Part shown: piece after piece, positions 38,068 through 49,276 of the stretch
How positions within the stretch are numbered: position 1 is the stretch's first letter
Layout of the letters: every line of letters starts with the position of its first letter
Assembly: GCF_001677335.1 (NCBI RefSeq)
Contig: NZ_LZYB01000001.1
Span: forward strand, 682,001-746,000
Reading direction: 5' to 3'
Source: Erythrobacter dokdonensis DSW-74
Lineage (GTDB): Bacteria; Pseudomonadota; Alphaproteobacteria; Sphingomonadales; Sphingomonadaceae
Length of the DNA stretch: 64,000 bases
Notes under the pieces: model-generated
What the model saw: the letters and a program-made list of their open reading frames with translations, nothing else
Databases searched by the model: none
Told to the model about the DNA's origin: nothing
Program-made: the position numbers and the translations under genes

Positions 38068-39030
38068 ATGAACGACCTCGCGAGCACGCCTCAGCCCGAC
38101 CATACCCCACCAGAGCGCCCCGCGCGCCAGCGCAAGCCGGACTGGATCCGCGTGCGCGCCCCAGTGAGCGAGGGCTATCACGAAACCCGCAAGCTGATGC
38201 GCGAGTTGAACCTCAACACCGTGTGCGAGGAAGCCGCCTGCCCGAACATCGGCGAATGCTGGACCAAGAAGCACGCCACGGTGATGATCCTCGGCGATGT
38301 CTGCACCCGCGCCTGCGCCTTCTGTAACGTCAAGACGGGAATGCCGCGCGCGGTAGATCCGATGGAGCCGGAAAACACCGCGATTGCGGCAGCCAAGATG
38401 GGGCTCGAGCATATCGTCATCACCAGCGTCGACCGCGACGACCTGCCCGACGGCGGCGCTAGCCAGTTCGTCAAGGTGATCGAGGCGCTGCGCCGCACCA
38501 CCCCCAAGACCACGATCGAGATCCTGACCCCCGATTTCCGCGGCAAGATGCGCCGCGCCGTCGAGATGATCTGCGAAGCGGGGCCGGACGTCTACAACCA
38601 CAATCTCGAAACCGTGCCGCGCCTCTATCCCACCATCCGTCCGGGCGCGCGCTACTATGCTTCCCTACGCCTGCTGGAAGAGGTGAAGTCGCACAATCCG
38701 CTGATCTTCACCAAGTCGGGCATCATGCTGGGGCTGGGCGAACAGCGTCTGGAAGTGCACCAGGTGATGGATGACATGCGCTCGGCCGAGGTCGATTTCA
38801 TCACCATGGGGCAATATCTCCAGCCCACGCCCAAGCACGCCGCGGTCGAGGAATTCGTCACCCCCAAGGCCTTTGCCGCCTATGGCGCGATTGCGCGGGC
38901 CAAGGGCTTCCTCCAGGTCGCCTCCAGCCCGCTGACCCGGTCGAGCTATCACGCGGGCGATGATTTCGCCAAGATGCGCGCCGCGCGAGAAGAAAAGCTC
39001 GCGCGGGAACAGGAACGCGCGAAGGCGTAA
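38068..39030 (+). CDS. lipA: Lipoyl synthase
   Basis: Radical-SAM enzyme that inserts two sulfurs into protein-bound octanoyl groups, producing the lipoyl arms used by PdhB and PdhC here. It has 320 residues. The auxiliary cluster is Cys53, Cys58 and Cys64 ([12 protein letters not shown]) and the radical-SAM cluster is Cys79-x3-Cys83-x2-Cys86 (CTRACAFC). A C-terminal RSSYHAGD segment supplies the conserved Ser. ATG at 38068 is preferred over upstream starts without homology. It overlaps ratA by 1 bp. Confidence 0.97.
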   Translation: MNDLASTPQPDHTPPERPARQRKPDWIRVRAPVSEGYHETRKLMRELNLNTVCEEAACPNIGECWTKKHATVMILGDVCTRACAFCNVKTGMPRAVDPMEPENTAIAAAKMGLEHIVITSVDRDDLPDGGASQFVKVIEALRRTTPKTTIEILTPDFRGKMRRAVEMICEAGPDVYNHNLETVPRLYPTIRPGARYYASLRLLEEVKSHNPLIFTKSGIMLGLGEQRLEVHQVMDDMRSAEVDFITMGQYLQPTPKHAAVEEFVTPKAFAAYGAIARAKGFLQVASSPLTRSSYHAGDDFAKMRAAREEKLAREQERAKA

Positions 39031-39491
39031 TGCCCGGGATCCGCGAAACCCGGCGCCTGCCTTACAGTGCCGAGCAGATGTTCGATCTGGTCGCGGATGT
39101 CGCGCGTTATGGCGAATTCCTGCCCTGGGTGATTGCCACGCGGGTTCGTTCAAACAGCGATACGGAAATGGTGGCCGATATGGTGGTCGGCTTCAAGGCG
39201 ATACGCGAAAGCTTTACGTCGCGCGTCACCAAGGAACGTCCGCGGGTGATCAAGGTGCATTACGTCGACGGGCCGCTCAGCGATCTCGACAATGTCTGGA
39301 CCTTCCGCGAAATCGACGCCCACACCTGCGAAATCGATTTTCTCGTCGAGTTTACCTTCCGAAACCGGTTGTTCGAGAAGATTGCAGGCCAATATTTCGA
39401 CAAGGCCTTCCGCAAGATGGTGGAAGCCTTCGAAAACCGGGCAGCCGAACTTTACGGCAAGAGCAATTCCAGCGCACAGAGTGTTGCCTGA
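39030..39491 (+). CDS. COQ10/RatA-type START-domain protein
   Basis: A 153-residue protein with the coenzyme Q-binding COQ10/RatA fold (YSAEQMFDLVADVARYGEFLPW at the start, FLVEFTFRNRLFEKIAG near 105-125). In alphaproteobacteria it commonly follows lipA and probably acts as a ubiquinone chaperone; in E. coli the RatA name refers to a reported ribosome effect. TAATG joins it to lipA. Its last 40 bp overlap the 3' end of cinA on the other strand. Confidence 0.88.
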   Translation: MPGIRETRRLPYSAEQMFDLVADVARYGEFLPWVIATRVRSNSDTEMVADMVVGFKAIRESFTSRVTKERPRVIKVHYVDGPLSDLDNVWTFREIDAHTCEIDFLVEFTFRNRLFEKIAGQYFDKAFRKMVEAFENRAAELYGKSNSSAQSVA

Positions 39492-39964
39492 CGGCGGATT
39501 TCCGCCCGGCCATCGGGGCCTTCGCCGCCCTCGAAAAACTTCAGTTCGCCCTCCGGCTCGCCACTCGCATCGCGGATGACGCGGGCGAAGACAACCGTGC
39601 CGACGGGCTTCAATGCGGTTCCGCCTCCGGGACCGGCGACCCCGCTGATCGCCACCGAGACATCGGCACCCGACCGTTCAAGCGCGCCTTTGGCCATTGC
39701 CCAGGCACAAGCGATGGAAACCGCACCGAAAGTCTCGATGATGTCGCTGGCGACCCCCAGCATCTCCATCTTGGCCTCGTTTGAATAGGTCACGAACCCG
39801 CGGTCGAGCACAGCCGATGAACCGCCGATCTCTGTTATTGCGCCTGCCACAAGTCCGCCGGTGCAGCTTTCGGCCAAGGTAACCTTGCGCCCTGCCGCAG
39901 CATTTTCGGTCACGACCCGGGCGGCAAGCGCGGTAATGTCATCGGGCAGGAGGTGAAGTGCCAT
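39452..39964 (-). CDS. CinA C-terminal domain protein (nicotinamide-nucleotide amidase, PncC-like)
   Basis: A 170-residue stand-alone CinA C-terminal domain. Family motifs are TLAESCTGGLV near 37-47 with the putative catalytic Ser, and AISGVAGPGGGT near 110. E. coli PncC of this type deamidates NMN to nicotinate mononucleotide in NAD recycling. It lacks the N-terminal MoCF-like domain of full CinA. The 3' end overlaps the ratA gene by 40 bp, and the last residues are encoded antisense to ratA. Confidence 0.87.
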   Translation of the reverse strand: MALHLLPDDITALAARVVTENAAAGRKVTLAESCTGGLVAGAITEIGGSSAVLDRGFVTYSNEAKMEMLGVASDIIETFGAVSIACAWAMAKGALERSGADVSVAISGVAGPGGGTALKPVGTVVFARVIRDASGEPEGELKFFEGGEGPDGRAEIRRQATLCALELLLP

Positions 39965-39971
39965 TTCGGAT

Positions 39972-40526
39972 CTACTTCCCGGTCGCTTCGATCGTCGCAC
40001 AGATCGGCGGATTCTTGATGTCCGCCAGCTCGGCGATGAAGGTCATCAGCCCCGCGACATTGTCCACCGGAAGCGGGCTGAGCAATTCGAGCCCGCGCTC
40101 GATCTTGCTGCAACTGTCGGGTTTGATTTCCTTCGCGATCATTTGGCCGACGAGCCCGTCTACGAAGGGGCGTAGCGATTCTTCGGGCAGGGCTGCGATC
40201 ATTGCCGTCATGTCGGCATCGCTTCCGCCTGCTTCGCTGCTCTCTCTCGCCATGAAGGTCTTGAGAAGCCGGAAGGCTCCCGGCCAGGCGCTGTCCTGCC
40301 GGGCGCGGAAATTGTTGATGAACGTGTCGCCGCCGCGGGCCATGAAGCCGTCTACCTTGAACTGCCGGGCGCAGCTTGTGCTGACCGCATCATAGGCAAT
40401 GGGCATGGCATACAGGACAGTATCGCCAAGGTCGGCGGCGGCCACGCAGGCCTGCTGCCGGGCCTGCGCGGTGTGCGAGGTTGCCAGTGCGACAAGGGCG
40501 AGGGCAGGGGCAACAAGCCTGGTCAT
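39972..40526 (-). CDS. Secreted hypothetical protein
   Basis: A 184-residue protein of unrecognised family. A signal peptide (TRLVAPALALVALATSHTAQA) with likely cleavage near residue 23 precedes a helical mature part with four Cys (near 28, 54, 139 and 177) that could form disulfides. ATG at 40526 is preceded by AGAGGA. It lies between ispDF (14-bp gap) and cinA (7-bp gap) on the same strand and so is probably co-transcribed. No function can be assigned. Confidence 0.7.
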   Translation of the reverse strand: MTRLVAPALALVALATSHTAQARQQACVAAADLGDTVLYAMPIAYDAVSTSCARQFKVDGFMARGGDTFINNFRARQDSAWPGAFRLLKTFMARESSEAGGSDADMTAMIAALPEESLRPFVDGLVGQMIAKEIKPDSCSKIERGLELLSPLPVDNVAGLMTFIAELADIKNPPICATIEATGK

Positions 40527-40540
40527 GGACAGAAATCCTC

Positions 40541-41698
40541 TCAAGCAAGAACAAGTGCGACGATGGCCTGTGCAGCGATCCCTTCGCCGCGGCCGGTGAA
40601 ACCCAGTCTTTCGGTGGTGGTGGCCTTGATGCTGACGGCGCCTTCGTCAAGCCCGGTCAGGCGGGCGACCTCGGCGCGCATCGCGGGGCGGTGGGGGCCG
40701 ATCTTGGGCGCTTCGCAGATCAGGGTAAGGTCGATGTTCGCGATTGCATAGCCCGCCGCGCGGGCAAGGCCGACAGCGTGTTCGAGGAACCGGCCCGAAC
40801 GTGCGCCGCGCCATTGCGGATCGCTGGGCGGAAAATGGGTGCCGATATCCCCGTCCCCGATCGCGCCGAGCACCGCATCGGTAATCGCGTGGAGCGCCAC
40901 ATCGGCGTCCGAATGCCCGGCAAGCCCCTTGTCGTGCGGGATCTGCACCCCGCACAGCCACAGCTCCTCGCCCGCTTCTAGGCGGTGAACGTCAAAGCCT
41001 TGACCAACCCGGAAAGCGGGCATGGTGGAAGTCGTCACGAAATCCTCCGCAAAGGTGATCTTCTTGAGGCGCTCGTCACCATCGACCAGCGCGACTGAAC
41101 CGGAGCTTGCCATCAACACCTGCGCATCGTCGCCCGCGTCGGTTGCGCCTTGCCATGCGCGGTGAGCAGCGAGGATATCGTCGAAGCGGAAGGCCTGCGG
41201 GGTCTGAACCCGGCGCAAGGTCTCGCGCTCCGCCTTGCCCGCCATCGTGCCGTCTTCGCCTGCGAGTGCGATACTGTCGACCACAGGCAGGACGGGGATG
41301 GCGCCGGAATGGCGATCGAGTGCTCTTAGCAGGCGGGCGATGACTACGCGCGGAAGATCGGGACGGGCGGCATCGTGGATCAGCACCCGTTCTGGCGCGT
41401 CCCCGGTGAGCTCTTCGAGACCGTTGCGGACCGAATCCTGCCTGCTCGCCCCGCCGGTGACCCACCGCAGGCCTTCAAGACCAGCCAGCGCAGCTTCGGC
41501 ATCGGCGCGGGCATCAGCGGCTATCACCACCACCAGAGGGCTCGCGCCGCTGGCCAGCAACGCCTCAACCGAATGCCGCACCAGCGGCTTTCCGCGCCAG
41601 TCGCGGAACTGCTTGGGCACCTCGCCGCCAACGCGCAGGCCCTTGCCCGCGGCGACCACGATGGCGGCAAAAGAGGGAAGGGGAGGCTCGCTTGCCAT
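40541..41698 (-). CDS. ispDF: Bifunctional IspD/IspF enzyme of the MEP pathway
   Basis: A 385-residue fusion that carries out steps 3 and 5 of the methylerythritol phosphate route to isoprenoids. The IspD half (1-225) begins with AAIVVAAGKGLRVGG, the CTP-binding loop, and contains LIHDAARPDLP. The IspF half (about 230-385) shows GFDVHRL and GLAGHSDADVALHAITDA, the zinc-binding and substrate residues, and KATTTERLGFTGRGEG. The fusion is typical of alphaproteobacteria. It is divergent from dusB (79-bp gap). Confidence 0.97.
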   Translation of the reverse strand: MASEPPLPSFAAIVVAAGKGLRVGGEVPKQFRDWRGKPLVRHSVEALLASGASPLVVVIAADARADAEAALAGLEGLRWVTGGASRQDSVRNGLEELTGDAPERVLIHDAARPDLPRVVIARLLRALDRHSGAIPVLPVVDSIALAGEDGTMAGKAERETLRRVQTPQAFRFDDILAAHRAWQGATDAGDDAQVLMASSGSVALVDGDERLKKITFAEDFVTTSTMPAFRVGQGFDVHRLEAGEELWLCGVQIPHDKGLAGHSDADVALHAITDAVLGAIGDGDIGTHFPPSDPQWRGARSGRFLEHAVGLARAAGYAIANIDLTLICEAPKIGPHRPAMRAEVARLTGLDEGAVSIKATTTERLGFTGRGEGIAAQAIVALVLA

Positions 41699-41777
41699 GC
41701 GGATGAGCGCTTAAGGTCTGGACGGGCTTTCGGCAATCCACTATGCGCCTGCCCAATAATTAGGCACCCCCTCGCAG

Positions 41778-42794
41778 ATGACCTCGCTCCCCACCCCTCC
41801 GGCGCTCAAGCCGATTGCGATCGGCCCCGTAACGGTTGCCGAGCCGGTGGTGCTCGCGCCGATGACCGGAGTGACGGACATGCCGTTTCGTACGCTGGTG
41901 CGGCGGTACGGTTCGGGCCTCAACGTTACCGAAATGGTAGCGAGCGAGGCGGCGATCCGTGAAACCCGCGTCAGTACGCAAAAGACCGCGTGGGACCGGA
42001 TCGAGGAGCCGGTCTCGATGCAGTTGGTCGGCTGTGATCCTGCCAGCATGGCCGAAGCGGCGAAGATCCAGGAAGGCAATGGCGCGGCAATCATCGACAT
42101 CAATTTCGGCTGCCCGGTCAGGAAGGTCGTCGGCCAGTTCGCCGGCAGCGCCCTCATGCGCGAGGTGCCGCTCGCCGTCCGGCTGATGGAAGCGACCGTG
42201 AAGGCGGTGAAGGTGCCGGTCACGGTCAAGATGCGGATGGGCTGGTGCCACGATAGTCTCAACGCGCCGGAAATGGCCCGTATTGCCGAGGATCTCGGCG
42301 TGCAGATGGTCACCGTCCACGGCCGCACCCGCAACCAGATGTACAAGGGGCACGCTGACTGGGCTTTCGTCAGCAAGGTCAAGGATGCGGTGAAGATTCC
42401 CGTTATCGTCAACGGTGACATCTGCGGTGTGGAAGATGCCGCAAAGGCGCTCGAGCAATCGGGCGCGGACGGTGTGATGATCGGACGCGGCGCTTACGGG
42501 AAGCCCTGGCTTCTTGGGCAGGTGATGCACTGGTGGCGCACAGGAGAGATGCTGCCAACGCCGGGCATGGCCGAACAATACGGCGTGGTGGTGGAGCATT
42601 ACAACCGGATGCTCGATCACTACGGGCGTGACACGGGAGTGAAAATGGCGCGCAAGCACCTGGGCTGGTATACTAAGGGACTGCACGGGTCCGCGGAATT
42701 CCGCAATCAGGCCAATTTCATCGACGATCCCGATCAGGTGCTCGGCGAGATCGAACGTTTCTACGAACCTTTCCTGCTGCAAAAGGCGGCCTGA
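41778..42794 (+). CDS. dusB: tRNA-dihydrouridine synthase DusB (NifR3 family)
   Basis: FMN-dependent enzyme that reduces uridine in the tRNA D-loop. It has 338 residues. The flavin-binding start is [14 protein letters not shown], and the catalytic Cys112 is in [10 protein letters not shown]. It opens the dusB-ntrB-ntrC-ntrY-ntrX block, with ntrB 3 bp after its stop, an arrangement known from Rhodobacter and Rhizobium where the gene was named nifR3. Role in nitrogen control is by position only. Confidence 0.95.
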   Translation: MTSLPTPPALKPIAIGPVTVAEPVVLAPMTGVTDMPFRTLVRRYGSGLNVTEMVASEAAIRETRVSTQKTAWDRIEEPVSMQLVGCDPASMAEAAKIQEGNGAAIIDINFGCPVRKVVGQFAGSALMREVPLAVRLMEATVKAVKVPVTVKMRMGWCHDSLNAPEMARIAEDLGVQMVTVHGRTRNQMYKGHADWAFVSKVKDAVKIPVIVNGDICGVEDAAKALEQSGADGVMIGRGAYGKPWLLGQVMHWWRTGEMLPTPGMAEQYGVVVEHYNRMLDHYGRDTGVKMARKHLGWYTKGLHGSAEFRNQANFIDDPDQVLGEIERFYEPFLLQKAA

Positions 42795-42797
42795 GGC

Positions 42798-43916
42798 ATG
42801 CCGACGGGGGCCTTGACCGGAAGTCTTGATACACCCGATCCGGTTGATGGTCCGGCTCCCGATGCGAGGGCACAGCTTGCAGGCCTGATTTTCGCCGTTC
42901 TCCTGATCGACCGCGACGGACGGATCGCCGAAGTCAACCATGCCGCAGAGAGTCTTCTCGGCACCAGCGCAAGCCGGATAGTCGGGGCCGGTCTGGCCGA
43001 ACGCATCGGGCCGCTAGACGAACGCGTCGCCGCGCGTCTGCGGGAGACAGACGAGGCACTGGTGGCACGCGATCTGGCGATCATGGCAGGCGAGAGCGAG
43101 ATCCGCGTCAACATGACCGTCTCGCCGCTCGGAACCTTTCCCGGATGGCGCGTGGTGACGCTTAGCGAAATCGGTCACGAGGATCCGGTGCACAAACAGG
43201 GCGGCGATGCCATGCTGAGCGCCCCGACGGTGCTCGCGCACGAGATCAAGAATCCGCTCGCTGCCATTCGCGGCGCCGGCCAGCTCGTGGCGCGAAAGCT
43301 GCCTGATGGCGACAAGAAACTTGCGCGCATGATCACTGACGAGGTTGATCGTATCGCACGGCTGATCGATCGGATGCAGCAGCTCGGCAGCACCCGCACC
43401 GGACCGGTCGGGCCGTGCAATCCGCACGAGGCCATCCGCGCTGCAATTGCCACTATGCGGGCGGTGGATGCCGATCCGGAGGCTCTTGATATCCGTGAGG
43501 AATTCGACCCTTCCTTGCCACCGGTGCTCGTCAACCGGGACGCGCTGGAGCAGGTCCTCATCAATCTTGTCTCCAACGCGCGCGAAGCGGCGCGCGGGGG
43601 CACGGCATCGCCCTCAATCGTGGTCCAGACCCGCTTTGTTGGCGGCCTCGCTTTCAGTGCGATCCGCGAGGGCAAGGCGGTGCCGCTGCCGATCGAGATT
43701 ACCGTAACCGACAACGGTCCCGGCATTCCGCCCGAACTGCGCGATCATGTGTTCGAACCGTTCGTGTCCTCCAAGCCATCGGGGCAGGGTCTGGGCCTGT
43801 CGCTGGTGCGCAAGCTGGTGCGCGACATGAACGGCAACATCAGTCACGAACGCGATATCCGCGCGGGACTTACCCATTTCCGCCTGCATCTTCCGCAGGC
43901 ACGGCAAGCGAGCTGA
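42798..43916 (+). CDS. ntrB: Nitrogen regulation sensor kinase NtrB
   Basis: Cytosolic histidine kinase/phosphatase that controls NtrC, normally under PII protein signals. It has 372 residues: PAS domain (about 28-125), dimerisation domain with phospho-acceptor His148 in LAHEIKNPLAAIRG, and an ATPase domain with the N-box LVSNAREAARGG and the G-boxes DNGPGIPPEL and GQGLGLSLV. No membrane segments. It is followed by ntrC after 3 bp, so the two are co-translated. Confidence 0.95.
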   Translation: MPTGALTGSLDTPDPVDGPAPDARAQLAGLIFAVLLIDRDGRIAEVNHAAESLLGTSASRIVGAGLAERIGPLDERVAARLRETDEALVARDLAIMAGESEIRVNMTVSPLGTFPGWRVVTLSEIGHEDPVHKQGGDAMLSAPTVLAHEIKNPLAAIRGAGQLVARKLPDGDKKLARMITDEVDRIARLIDRMQQLGSTRTGPVGPCNPHEAIRAAIATMRAVDADPEALDIREEFDPSLPPVLVNRDALEQVLINLVSNAREAARGGTASPSIVVQTRFVGGLAFSAIREGKAVPLPIEITVTDNGPGIPPELRDHVFEPFVSSKPSGQGLGLSLVRKLVRDMNGNISHERDIRAGLTHFRLHLPQARQAS

Positions 43917-43919
43917 TAG

Positions 43920-45343
<1,424 letters not shown>

Positions 45344-45362
<19 letters not shown>

Positions 45363-45383
45363 CGGACCGGTTTTCCAACTGAG
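45344..45383. repeat. 20-bp tandem duplication across the ntrC stop codon
   Basis: Two adjacent 20-bp units (45344-45363 and 45364-45383) differ at only two positions. Both begin GGACCGG and contain TTCCAACTGA. The first unit encodes the end of NtrC including its stop codon; the second lies in the 93-bp ntrC-ntrY gap. The unit length is not a multiple of three. Confidence 0.85.
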
Positions 45384-45455
45384 ATGCACCTGTGATCGGG
45401 CGTTATACAGTTTCGCCTTGCACATTTGCCACACCACTGTTGTAAAGGCGCAACG

Positions 45456-47687
45456 ATGGACGCGCCCATATCTCAGGAACCGGGCCTCGTGCCGCGGCAG
45501 TCACCGCGCTGGTGGCGCCGGTTCGTCATCGCGTCGCGCCGGGCCAATATCTTCTTCTGGCTCGAAGTCATTTCGGCAATCGCGCTTCTGCTTGCCGTCG
45601 GGGCGACATGGCTGACCTACTCACGCGCAACCGCACCGGACACTCTGCTTCCGACCATGGAAGTCTCGCTATTGCTGATGGCGACGCTGGTCCCGGCGAT
45701 GGCCCTGCTGGTGCTGGTCGGCAGGCGGGTCGCGCTGCGGCGCGCGGCGGGCAGCACGGCGCGTCTGCATGTGCGACTCGTGTTCTTCTTCTCGATGGTG
45801 GCCGCACTGCCGACGCTGCTGGTTGCGGGTTTTGCCGCCTTCCTGTTCCAGACCGGCGTTGATTTCTGGTTCTCCGACGATTCTCGCGGGTTGATGGAGA
45901 ACGCCAACGCTCTGGCGCAGAACTATTACGACGCCAACCAGCGCGATGTGCAACAGGAGACGCTCGCGATGGCGAGCGACATGCGCTTCATTCTGGAGCG
46001 GGTAACGATCACCGACGGCGATTTCCCGGACTTCTACGCGTTGCAGGCCCAGGGGCGGAAGATATCCGAGAGCGCCATTCTCCAGCGTATGCCCGATGGC
46101 TCGCTGCGACGTGCGGCGATCCTGAATCTTACCGAGGACAACAGCCCGCTCGAGTTCAGTCGCAACGCCTTGCCACGGCTCGAACAGGGTGAATTCGTGG
46201 TGGTGGTGGGCGGTCCCGAGCGGATTGAGGCGCTGGCTCCGATCGATCCGGATGGCGGCATCTATCTGTATAATGCCCGCACCACCGAAGAGACGATGTT
46301 CAATTCCTGGTCACGCGCGCAGTCGATCGTGACGGCCTATGACAGGCTGACCGGAAGTGCGCGGATCCTGCAATTGCGCTTCAACATCGCACTGGTCGCG
46401 GTCAGTCTGCTGCTGGTTGGGCTCGCCATCTGGTTCGCGCTGAGATTTGCCGATCGTCAGGTCAAGCCGTTGACCGATCTGGTCGGCGCGGCGCGCAAGG
46501 TCGGGCAGGGCAATTTCGCGCTGCGGGTTGAAGGGCGCACCGGCGCGGATGAAATCGGGCTGCTCAACCGGGCCTTCAATCGCATGACCGCGCAGCTCGA
46601 AAAGCAGACCCAGGCACTGGTCAGCGCCAATCGCCAGATCGACGATCGCCGCGCCTTCATGGAAGCGGTGCTGGAATCGGTTACCGCAGGGGTCATTTCG
46701 GTCGATGCGGACATGCGCGTGATGCTAATGAACTCGTCGGCACAGGCACTGCTTTCGCCCCCCGGCGCCGAGGGCGACGGCATGATCGGACACGCACTAG
46801 AGGAACTCGCGCCCGAACTGACCCGGATGATCGCAGAGGGCAAGGAACGCGCGATCATCACCCATGCCAAGGGTAATGAATTGCTGACGCTCGCGGTAAA
46901 GGTCGCGCCGGGCACCAGCGGCCATGTGATCACCTTCGAGGATATTACCCGGCAGTTGCTCGACCAGCGGCAGGCGGCCTGGTCCGACGTGGCGCGGCGT
47001 ATCGCGCATGAGATCAAGAACCCTCTCACCCCGATCCAGCTTGCCACGGAACGGTTGAAACGCCGCTACCGCATGCAGGTCGGCGAGGAGGACCGCGAAT
47101 TGTTCGACGAGCTGACCAGCACGATTGTCCGGCAGGTCGGCGACCTCAGGAAGATGGTCGACGAGTTTTCCTCCTTTGCGCGGCTGCCCAAACCGGTGTT
47201 CCGCGATGAGGATGCGCTCGACCTTGTCCGGCAGGCTGTGTTTCTGCAGGAAGTGGCCCATTCCGGCATCGCCTTCAGCGTCGCCTCCGCCGATCTCGCA
47301 GACCGCGAAGTGCGCTGTGATCGTCACCAATTCGGTCAGGCCATGACCAATGTCCTCAAGAATGCGGTCGAGGCGGTCGAGGCACGTGCGGGCGAGGCAC
47401 GCGGCGAATATGCGGGCGAAATCTCGGTTGCCATCATAGACGCCAGTGAGGCGATCGTGGTGACGGTCGAAGACAACGGCATCGGCCTGCCTGCCGATCG
47501 TGAACGCATCACGGAACCCTATGTGACCACACGCGAGAAAGGCACCGGCCTCGGGCTCGCAATCGTCAACAAGATTGTCGACGAGCATGGCGGGGACATG
47601 AGCTTTGCCAGCACTGCTTCAGGGGGTACGCGCGTTACCTTGCGCTTCGCCCGCAATCCGCAACCGGTCGAGGGCCAGCCTCTATGA
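45456..47687 (+). CDS. ntrY: Nitrogen regulation sensor kinase NtrY
   Basis: Membrane histidine kinase, partner of NtrX. It has 743 residues: three membrane helices near the N-terminus (about 28-48, 65-85, 105-130), a periplasmic sensing region (to about 305), another helix (about 310-330), HAMP (RFADRQVKPLTDLV), PAS domain, a His-kinase motif (RRIAHEIKNPLTPIQLATER) and an ATPase domain (DNGIGLPADR, GTGLGLAIV). NtrYX has been linked to nitrogen use, redox and envelope control in alphaproteobacteria. ATG at 45456 is preferred over an upstream start with no ribosome site. Confidence 0.94.
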   Translation: MDAPISQEPGLVPRQSPRWWRRFVIASRRANIFFWLEVISAIALLLAVGATWLTYSRATAPDTLLPTMEVSLLLMATLVPAMALLVLVGRRVALRRAAGSTARLHVRLVFFFSMVAALPTLLVAGFAAFLFQTGVDFWFSDDSRGLMENANALAQNYYDANQRDVQQETLAMASDMRFILERVTITDGDFPDFYALQAQGRKISESAILQRMPDGSLRRAAILNLTEDNSPLEFSRNALPRLEQGEFVVVVGGPERIEALAPIDPDGGIYLYNARTTEETMFNSWSRAQSIVTAYDRLTGSARILQLRFNIALVAVSLLLVGLAIWFALRFADRQVKPLTDLVGAARKVGQGNFALRVEGRTGADEIGLLNRAFNRMTAQLEKQTQALVSANRQIDDRRAFMEAVLESVTAGVISVDADMRVMLMNSSAQALLSPPGAEGDGMIGHALEELAPELTRMIAEGKERAIITHAKGNELLTLAVKVAPGTSGHVITFEDITRQLLDQRQAAWSDVARRIAHEIKNPLTPIQLATERLKRRYRMQVGEEDRELFDELTSTIVRQVGDLRKMVDEFSSFARLPKPVFRDEDALDLVRQAVFLQEVAHSGIAFSVASADLADREVRCDRHQFGQAMTNVLKNAVEAVEARAGEARGEYAGEISVAIIDASEAIVVTVEDNGIGLPADRERITEPYVTTREKGTGLGLAIVNKIVDEHGGDMSFASTASGGTRVTLRFARNPQPVEGQPL

Positions 47688-47733
47688 TGCCCGGTCTGTT
47701 GCCACCCCAACCTATCACCAAAGGAACCTGCCG

Positions 47734-49122
47734 ATGGCGCTCGAAATCCTGATCGTCGATGACGAACGCGATATCCGCGAACTGGTCGCAGGCGTGCTTG
47801 GCGATGAGGGCTATGTCTGCCGCACCGCGGCAGATAGCACCGAGGCGCTGGCCGCGATCGATGAACGCCGCCCCAGTCTGGTTTTGCTCGATGTATGGCT
47901 GCACGGCAGCCAGATGGACGGGCTCGAACTGCTGGATGCGATCAAGGCGCGCGAGCCGGGCCTGCCGGTGATCATCTTCTCCGGCCACGGCAATATCGAT
48001 ACCGCGGTGGCCGCAGTGTCGCGTGGAGCGATGGATTTCATCGAAAAGCCCTTCGAGGCCGAGCGGCTGCTGCTGCTGGTCGAACGTGCAACCGAGACCG
48101 AAAGGCTGCGGCGCGAGAACAGCAGACTGCGCGAAGGCAGCTGGGGCAGTGCCGAGTTCACCGGAAACTCGCCGGCCATCAACGCCGTTCGCGCCACGCT
48201 CAAGCGGGTGGCCAATACCGGCAGCCGGGTACTTATTTCGGGCCCTCCGGGGGCCGGGAAGGAAGTCGCCGCGCGGTTGCTCCATGCATGGAGTGGACGG
48301 TCCCAGGGGGCTTTCGTGCTGGTCAATTCGGCGCGTATTACGCCCGAGCGCTTTGAGCACGAGCTTTTCGGAGAGGAAGTAAACGGCAAGCAAGTGCGTC
48401 CCGGGCTGCTTGAACTGGCCGACGGCGGCACTCTCTATCTTGATGAGATTGCCGACATGCCATTGTCCACGCAGGCGCGGATCCTGCGTGTCCTGACCGA
48501 TCAGAGCTTCGTTCGGGTTGGGGGCAGCCGGCAGATCGGGGTCGATGTGCGTGTCGTATCGTCAACCACCCGGGATCTGACGGTCGAAATGGCGGAAAAG
48601 CGTTTTCGCGAGGATCTGTTCTACCGTCTGAATGTGGTCCCGGTAGCCATTCCTTCCCTGGCCCACCGGCGCGAGGATATTCCGGTGCTGGCGGAGCACT
48701 TCTTTACCCGCTACTCGAATGATCAGGGTCTCGCTCCGCCGGAGCTTTCCCAGGAGGCGATGGCCGCATTGCAAGCCTATGACTGGCCCGGCAATGTGCG
48801 CCAACTGCGCAATGTGGTCGAACGGACCATCATCATGACGCCGCGCGAAAAGCTGACCAGAGTCGAACCCGACATGCTTCCGCCAGAAATCACCGGGGGG
48901 CAGATTGGCACGGCAGGCGACAGTCTTTCCGCGATCATGGGGGTGCCGCTGCGCGAGGCGCGCGAGAGTTTCGAGCGCGAATACCTCGCGATCCAGATCC
49001 GACGCTTTTCCGGCAATATCTCGAAAACCGCGAGCTTTATCGGCATGGAACGCTCGGCCCTGCATCGCAAACTCAAACTGCTCGGCATGGCCGACCGCAA
49101 GGACGACGGCGATCAGGACTGA
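47734..49122 (+). CDS. ntrX: Response regulator NtrX, lacking the GAFTGA motif
   Basis: A 462-residue NtrC-family regulator. The receiver has phospho-acceptor Asp53. The AAA+ domain keeps Walker A GPPGAGKE (170-177) and Walker B TLYLDE, but the loop that should read GAFTGA is replaced by ELFGEEVNGKQ (210-220), shorter and dissimilar. Sigma-54 contact is therefore unlikely. The C-terminal helix-turn-helix (SKTASFIGMERSALHRKLK) is intact. It follows ntrY by 46 bp, with AAAGGAA before the ATG at 47734. Confidence 0.94.
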   Translation: MALEILIVDDERDIRELVAGVLGDEGYVCRTAADSTEALAAIDERRPSLVLLDVWLHGSQMDGLELLDAIKAREPGLPVIIFSGHGNIDTAVAAVSRGAMDFIEKPFEAERLLLLVERATETERLRRENSRLREGSWGSAEFTGNSPAINAVRATLKRVANTGSRVLISGPPGAGKEVAARLLHAWSGRSQGAFVLVNSARITPERFEHELFGEEVNGKQVRPGLLELADGGTLYLDEIADMPLSTQARILRVLTDQSFVRVGGSRQIGVDVRVVSSTTRDLTVEMAEKRFREDLFYRLNVVPVAIPSLAHRREDIPVLAEHFFTRYSNDQGLAPPELSQEAMAALQAYDWPGNVRQLRNVVERTIIMTPREKLTRVEPDMLPPEITGGQIGTAGDSLSAIMGVPLREARESFEREYLAIQIRRFSGNISKTASFIGMERSALHRKLKLLGMADRKDDGDQD

Positions 49123-49159
49123 AAGACGCGAAGGCGGGGTCCTTCCGTCAAATGACACC

Positions 49160-49188
49160 TTGTCGCTGGCAGCGGCAATCGCCATTAT
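49160..49188 (+). promoter_or_regulatory. Putative promoter of hfq
   Basis: TTGTCG (49160-49165) and CATTAT (49183-49188) are 17 bp apart in the 154-bp ntrX-hfq gap. The match to sigma-70 is moderate. It would give hfq transcription independent of the ntr genes, with a 5' UTR of about 80 nt. Confidence 0.3.
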
Positions 49189-49276
49189 AAGTTGCGGGCA
49201 ATGAAAGTGTTGGCCCGGCGCATTGCGGCGAACATGCGGTCGACAAGAAGGGCCGCCAAGAACAGGAGGCAAACCC

